Source: Thermoanaerobaculia bacterium
Lineage (GTDB): Bacteria > Acidobacteriota > Thermoanaerobaculia > Gp7-AA8
Assembly (NCBI GenBank): GCA_023700825.1
Contig: JAMPYE010000203.1
Span: forward strand, 1-7,488
Direction of reading: 5' to 3'
DNA: 7,488 nt
Position 1 is the stretch's first letter; every line of letters begins with the position of its first letter. Made by a program: the position numbers and the translations under genes. Under the pieces are notes generated by a model that was not told the DNA's origin, made no database searches, and saw nothing but the letters and a program-made list of their open reading frames with translations. Positions 4,796 through 7,488 of the stretch are shown one piece after another.

Positions 4796-6163
4796 GTGAA
4801 GATTCTGGAACAGTGGGTCGGGGACGCTTCGAGCTTCGTCTGGGGACCATGGTTCCTGATCCCGCTGCTTCTCTTCACCGGCTTTTATCTCACGGTCGTA
4901 CTGCGCGGACTGCAGTTTCGCGAACTGTGGCACTCGCTCTGGCTCGCTCTCGTCGTGAGACGAGAGGAAGGCGCGGAGGGAGACATCAGCCACTACCAGG
5001 CGCTGATGACCGCGCTCGCGGCGACGGTCGGGACCGGCAACATCGTCGGCGTCGCGACCGCGATTTCGCTCGGCGGGCCGGGTGCTCTGTTCTGGATGTG
5101 GATGACCGGCCTCGTCGGGATGGCGACGAAGTACTCGGAGGCGCTGCTCTCGGTGAAGTTCCGCGTCCTGGACCGGTCGGGTGACCAGGCAGGCGGCCCG
5201 ATGTATTACCTCCGCGACGGCATCAGCCCGCGACCGCTCGGCAGGATTCTGGCGTTCCTGTTCGCACTCTTCGCCTCGGTCGCCGCCTTCGGGATCGGCA
5301 ACATGGTCCAGTCCAACTCGGTGGCGCAGGCGATCCGCGCTTCGTTCGACGTGCCGGAGTGGATCACCGGTGTGGTGATCGCCGTTCTCGCCGGCGCCGT
5401 GATTCTCGGCGGGATCAAGTCGATCGGCCGGGTCACTGCGGTGTTCGTGCCGGCCATGATCCTGCTCTACATGGCGGGAGCCGGAGTGGTCATCGCTCTC
5501 AACTGGGAGAATGTCCCCGAGGCGTTCCGGCTCGTCTTCGCGAACGCATTCACCCCGACCGGAGCGGTCGGCGGCTTCGCCGGGGCAACCATTCGCGCCG
5601 GCATCCGCTACGGGGTCGCGCGAGGGATCTTCTCGAACGAGTCGGGACTCGGCTCGGCAGGCATCGCCGCGGCGGCGGCCCAGACTCGTGAGCCGGCAAG
5701 GCAGGCGCTCGTATCGATGACGCAGACGTTCATCGACACGATCGTGGTCTGCAGCTTCACAGGCATCGCCATCATCTGCACCGGCGCGTGGACCTCGGGA
5801 GCCGACGGAGCGGCGATGACGCAGCTCGCATTTCATCGCGGCCTGCCGGGCGAGTGGGGCGGATACATCGTGGCAGCAGGCCTGTCGATGTTTGCCTTCT
5901 CGACCATCCTCGGATGGAGCTACTACGGCGAGAAGAGCATCGAGTTCCTCCTGGGAGAGTGGTCGAACCTCCCCTACCGGGTCCTGTTCGTCGTCGCGAG
6001 TTACTTCGGCGCGGTTCACACCATGAGCTTCGTCTGGACGCTCTCGGATCTGATGAACGGCCTGATGGCTCTGCCTAACCTGATCGGGCTGCTCATGCTC
6101 AGCGGGCTGATCGTGCGAGAGACGCAGGCATTCAGGAAGCGCGAGGCGGGCTCCGAGCCCTAG
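4796..6163 (+). CDS. Sodium:alanine/glycine symporter, AGCS family
   Basis: This 455-residue inner-membrane carrier is the usual length for the family. It should import alanine, glycine or a related amino acid with sodium. Hallmarks include VWGPWFLIPLLLFTGFYLT near the N-terminus and ATVGTGNIVGVATAISLGG (77-94). GGPGALFWMWM (93-103) is the AGCS signature; GGPMYYL (133-139) and NMVQSNSVAQ (169-178) follow. IFSNESGLGSAGIA (278-291) and STILGWSYYGEKSIEFLLG (369-387) lie further on. About ten or eleven hydrophobic helices are apparent. The start is taken as the GTG at 4796 because of the GAGGTGG site and because family members begin just before this point. ATG 4772 (463 aa) is the alternative. 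An ATG at 4607 would add a non-membrane, unrelated-looking extension and overlap the divergent gene. The gene appears monocistronic. Exact substrate not determinable. Confidence 0.95.
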   Translation: MKILEQWVGDASSFVWGPWFLIPLLLFTGFYLTVVLRGLQFRELWHSLWLALVVRREEGAEGDISHYQALMTALAATVGTGNIVGVATAISLGGPGALFWMWMTGLVGMATKYSEALLSVKFRVLDRSGDQAGGPMYYLRDGISPRPLGRILAFLFALFASVAAFGIGNMVQSNSVAQAIRASFDVPEWITGVVIAVLAGAVILGGIKSIGRVTAVFVPAMILLYMAGAGVVIALNWENVPEAFRLVFANAFTPTGAVGGFAGATIRAGIRYGVARGIFSNESGLGSAGIAAAAAQTREPARQALVSMTQTFIDTIVVCSFTGIAIICTGAWTSGADGAAMTQLAFHRGLPGEWGGYIVAAGLSMFAFSTILGWSYYGEKSIEFLLGEWSNLPYRVLFVVASYFGAVHTMSFVWTLSDLMNGLMALPNLIGLLMLSGLIVRETQAFRKREAGSEP

Positions 6164-6166
6164 CCA

Positions 6167-6189
6167 GGTCATTCGCGCGTCAGATGACC
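6167..6189. repeat. Inverted repeat GGTCAT/ATGACC downstream of the symporter
   Basis: A perfect 6-bp inverted repeat with an 11-base centre starts three bases after the symporter stop. No T-run follows, so it is not a clear intrinsic terminator. It could be a weak terminator, an operator for the next gene's promoter about 20 bases on, or chance. Confidence 0.25.
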
Positions 6190-6209
6190 GCTCCCGGCAG
6201 CCTGTGGGC

Positions 6210-6218
6210 TGATAGAAT
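6210..6218 (+). promoter_or_regulatory. Extended -10 promoter (TGA-TAGAAT) of the IPT/TIG-like protein gene
   Basis: TAGAAT differs from TATAAT at one base and is directly preceded by TGA, matching the extended TGn element, which can replace a -35. It lies 32 bases before the ATG at 6251. The expected start near 6225 leaves a short leader carrying the Shine-Dalgarno. Confidence 0.5.
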
Positions 6219-6238
6219 GAGGAACGACCTTTCAAGGG

Positions 6239-6245
6239 AAGGAGG
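6239..6245 (+). promoter_or_regulatory. Strong Shine-Dalgarno AAGGAGG
   Basis: This is a complete anti-16S complement with a 5-base spacer to the ATG at 6251, the strongest ribosome site in the window. It suggests efficient translation of the secreted protein and fixes its start against the upstream out-of-frame ATG at 6184. Confidence 0.75.
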
Positions 6246-6250
6246 GTTTC

Positions 6251-6955
6251 ATGCGACTGCACCTTTCCCCGGTCGTCCTGGTCTGCTCCGCCCTCGCCTT
6301 CGCGTCCGCCGCGGCCCCGCCCGACCTTCAACCCACCACCAGCGAACTCCCGACGGCGCGTCCAACCGCGCGCATCGAGGCCATCTCCCAGCTGTACCCC
6401 AAACTCGCCGTGCATCTCATCGTCACGGGATCGCGATTTCCCCACAAGACTTCAGGCACGATGCTGCGCCTGAGGCCGGCGGACGGCACCAGTACTACGG
6501 GACCCGGCGTCGAGCTCCTGTCTGGAAACAGAGCCTGGACGGCGACCCGGATCGAGGACTTCCTCTCCTTCAATACGATCGCCGGCACGAAGTACAAGAT
6601 CGGCATCGTCAAAGCCAGCGACTTCAGCCCGGTGGAATGGAAGCTGATTTCCAACGAAGTCGAATACCTGCTGATGATGAATCTCGACCATGCGACTCCC
6701 AGCCCCGTGCCGATGGGAACGGGCGAGGTCACCATCTCCACCGCCAACGCGCTCGGACCGAAGGGAAGTAAGGTCGTGAAGTTCGGCGGGAAGACGGCGA
6801 ACGTCGTCTCCTGGGAGACAACGGGCGGCGGCTTCCGGATCGAGATCCCGGCAAACGTCATGCGGCCCGGTCAGCACGACGTTTGGATCGAGGAGAACGG
6901 CAAGCGGATCTCCGACAAGCTCCCGGTGAAACTCCTCGGGCCCACGATTCAGTAG
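6251..6955 (+). CDS. Secreted protein with probable IPT/TIG-like beta-sandwich domains
   Basis: This 234-residue protein has a signal peptide (MRLHLSPVVLVCSALAFASA, cleavage likely near residues 20-22) and no further membrane segment, so it is likely periplasmic or extracellular. No confident family was recognised. Two regions resemble immunoglobulin-like IPT/TIG folds. Residues ~42-145 contain IEAISQLYPKLAVHLIVTGSRFP, like the family's opening P...G..V.I.G.nF. Residues ~158-229 contain KVVKFGGKTANVVSWET, FRIEIPANVMRPGQHDVWIEENGKR and a closing strand LPVKLLGP, close to the typical V.FGG..A...P....G..dv.v...G pattern. No cysteine is seen in the mature part, and no catalytic motif is obvious. 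Such domains mostly serve binding, adhesion or surface structure. The strong promoter and ribosome site suggest high expression. It converges on the K+ channel with a 37-bp gap. Confidence 0.8.
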   Translation: MRLHLSPVVLVCSALAFASAAAPPDLQPTTSELPTARPTARIEAISQLYPKLAVHLIVTGSRFPHKTSGTMLRLRPADGTSTTGPGVELLSGNRAWTATRIEDFLSFNTIAGTKYKIGIVKASDFSPVEWKLISNEVEYLLMMNLDHATPSPVPMGTGEVTISTANALGPKGSKVVKFGGKTANVVSWETTGGGFRIEIPANVMRPGQHDVWIEENGKRISDKLPVKLLGPTIQ

Positions 6956-6992
6956 GGGCGGCAGACGGGGCGTCGGGCCGAAGACCACAGCG

Positions 6993-7488
6993 TCAGATCG
7001 CGGCGCCGCAGAACTTGCAGTGCGCCGCGTCCTCGTCGTGCCCCTCGCGTCCGCAGTCGGGACAGGCTTGTCGCGAATGGCCGCGACGGAACTGCGCCCC
7101 GGTGAGCTCGGAAGTGACGATACCGGTCGGCACGGCGATGATCGCGTAGCCGATGATCATGACCGCCGAGGCGAGCAGCTTCCCTAACGGCGTCTGCGGG
7201 GCGAGGTCGCCGTAGCCGACCGTCGTCAGGGTGACGATCGCCCAGTACATCGACACCGGGATGCTCGTAAACCCGCGCTCGGGCCCCTCGACGACGTACA
7301 TCAGTGCGCCGATCAGCACGACCATCGTCACCACGGCAAAGAGGAACACCGAGATCTTCCTGCGGCTCGCTCGAAGCGCCGTGATGATCACGCCCGCCTC
7401 GCTGAGGTATTCCGTCAGCTTGAGCACCCGGAAGATGCGCAGCAGCCGCAAGGTGCGAATCGTGAGAAAGAAGTGCGCTCCCGGCAGA
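6993..7488 (-). CDS. Voltage-gated potassium channel (Kv-like ion transporter) with C-terminal zinc ribbon; 5' end outside the window
   Basis: The last 164 residues of the channel are visible. Counting from the window edge, residues 11-23 form the S4 voltage sensor with a basic residue every third position (R11, R14, R17, R20, K23). S5 spans about 46-66, and the pore helix and selectivity filter read TLTTVGYGDLAP (TVGYGD at 89-94). S6 spans about 103-126 with a PTG kink (120-122). The filter is the K+-selective consensus, so it should conduct K+ across the inner membrane. The cytoplasmic tail ends in CPDC and CKFC (C142, C145, C157, C160), a zinc-ribbon-like pair separated by GREGHDEDAAH. S1-S3 and the true start lie beyond 7488. 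The in-frame TTG at 7451 lies within S4 and is not a sensible start. Confidence 0.93.
   Translation of the reverse strand, partial: LPGAHFFLTIRTLRLLRIFRVLKLTEYLSEAGVIITALRASRRKISVFLFAVVTMVVLIGALMYVVEGPERGFTSIPVSMYWAIVTLTTVGYGDLAPQTPLGKLLASAVMIIGYAIIAVPTGIVTSELTGAQFRRGHSRQACPDCGREGHDEDAAHCKFCGAAI

Noticed and set aside
4793..6445. A 550-codon open frame on the minus strand opposite the symporter
   Set aside because: Its product is rich in Arg, Asp, Glu and His with no domain pattern, and it lies antisense to a textbook AGCS gene. It is a by-product of GC-rich codon use.
6956..6992. Bidirectional terminator between the converging secreted-protein and K+ channel genes
   Set aside because: The 37-bp gap shows only a 4-bp GACG/CGTC stem and no T-run on either strand.

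Overview
The window is a GC-rich, gene-dense bacterial segment with short intergenic gaps, ATGA stop/start overlaps and Shine-Dalgarno-led genes. No rRNA, tRNA, CRISPR array, insertion sequence or phage gene was seen. The mix of genes (AGCS symporter, lipoprotein cytochrome with an Ala/Pro/Thr-rich linker, secreted IPT/TIG-like protein, voltage-gated K+ channel with a zinc ribbon) would suit a free-living soil or sediment bacterium such as an Acidobacteriota or Gemmatimonadota member. That placement is a low-confidence guess made without any database search.

Left part (1-3982, all minus strand, transcribed right to left): an apparent operon. It starts at a Rieske non-heme iron oxygenase (3982->2975). 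A membrane-tethered, exported NTF2/SnoaL-like protein follows (2978->2316, ATGA overlap), then a membrane fatty-acid-desaturase-like di-iron enzyme (2292->1342, 23-bp gap). The last visible unit is a PAP2-superfamily phosphatase/transferase (1345->, ATGA overlap) whose reading frame, after correction of one shift, continues into a divergent squalene/phytoene-synthase-like domain that leaves the window at position 1. The tight coupling of two oxidative enzymes, an SnoaL-like protein, a PAP2 enzyme and a head-to-head prenyl synthase suggests a dedicated pathway for a modified isoprenoid or lipid. The product is unknown. The PAP2 frame breaks at three tandem CGCA tetranucleotides (864-875), and exactly one extra copy would restore a continuous PAP2-synthase fusion.

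Middle (4054-6163): a small lipoprotein cytochrome c with two CXXCH motifs (minus strand) is divergent from an AGCS-family sodium:amino-acid symporter (plus strand). They share a 127-bp intergenic region that holds a TATACT -10-like box and a 14-bp perfect palindrome.

Right part (6164-7488): a secreted protein with probable IPT/TIG-like beta-sandwich domains (plus strand, extended -10 promoter and a near-perfect Shine-Dalgarno). It converges on the C-terminal part of a voltage-gated potassium channel (minus strand) that continues past the right edge. These genes show no obvious functional tie to the left operon.
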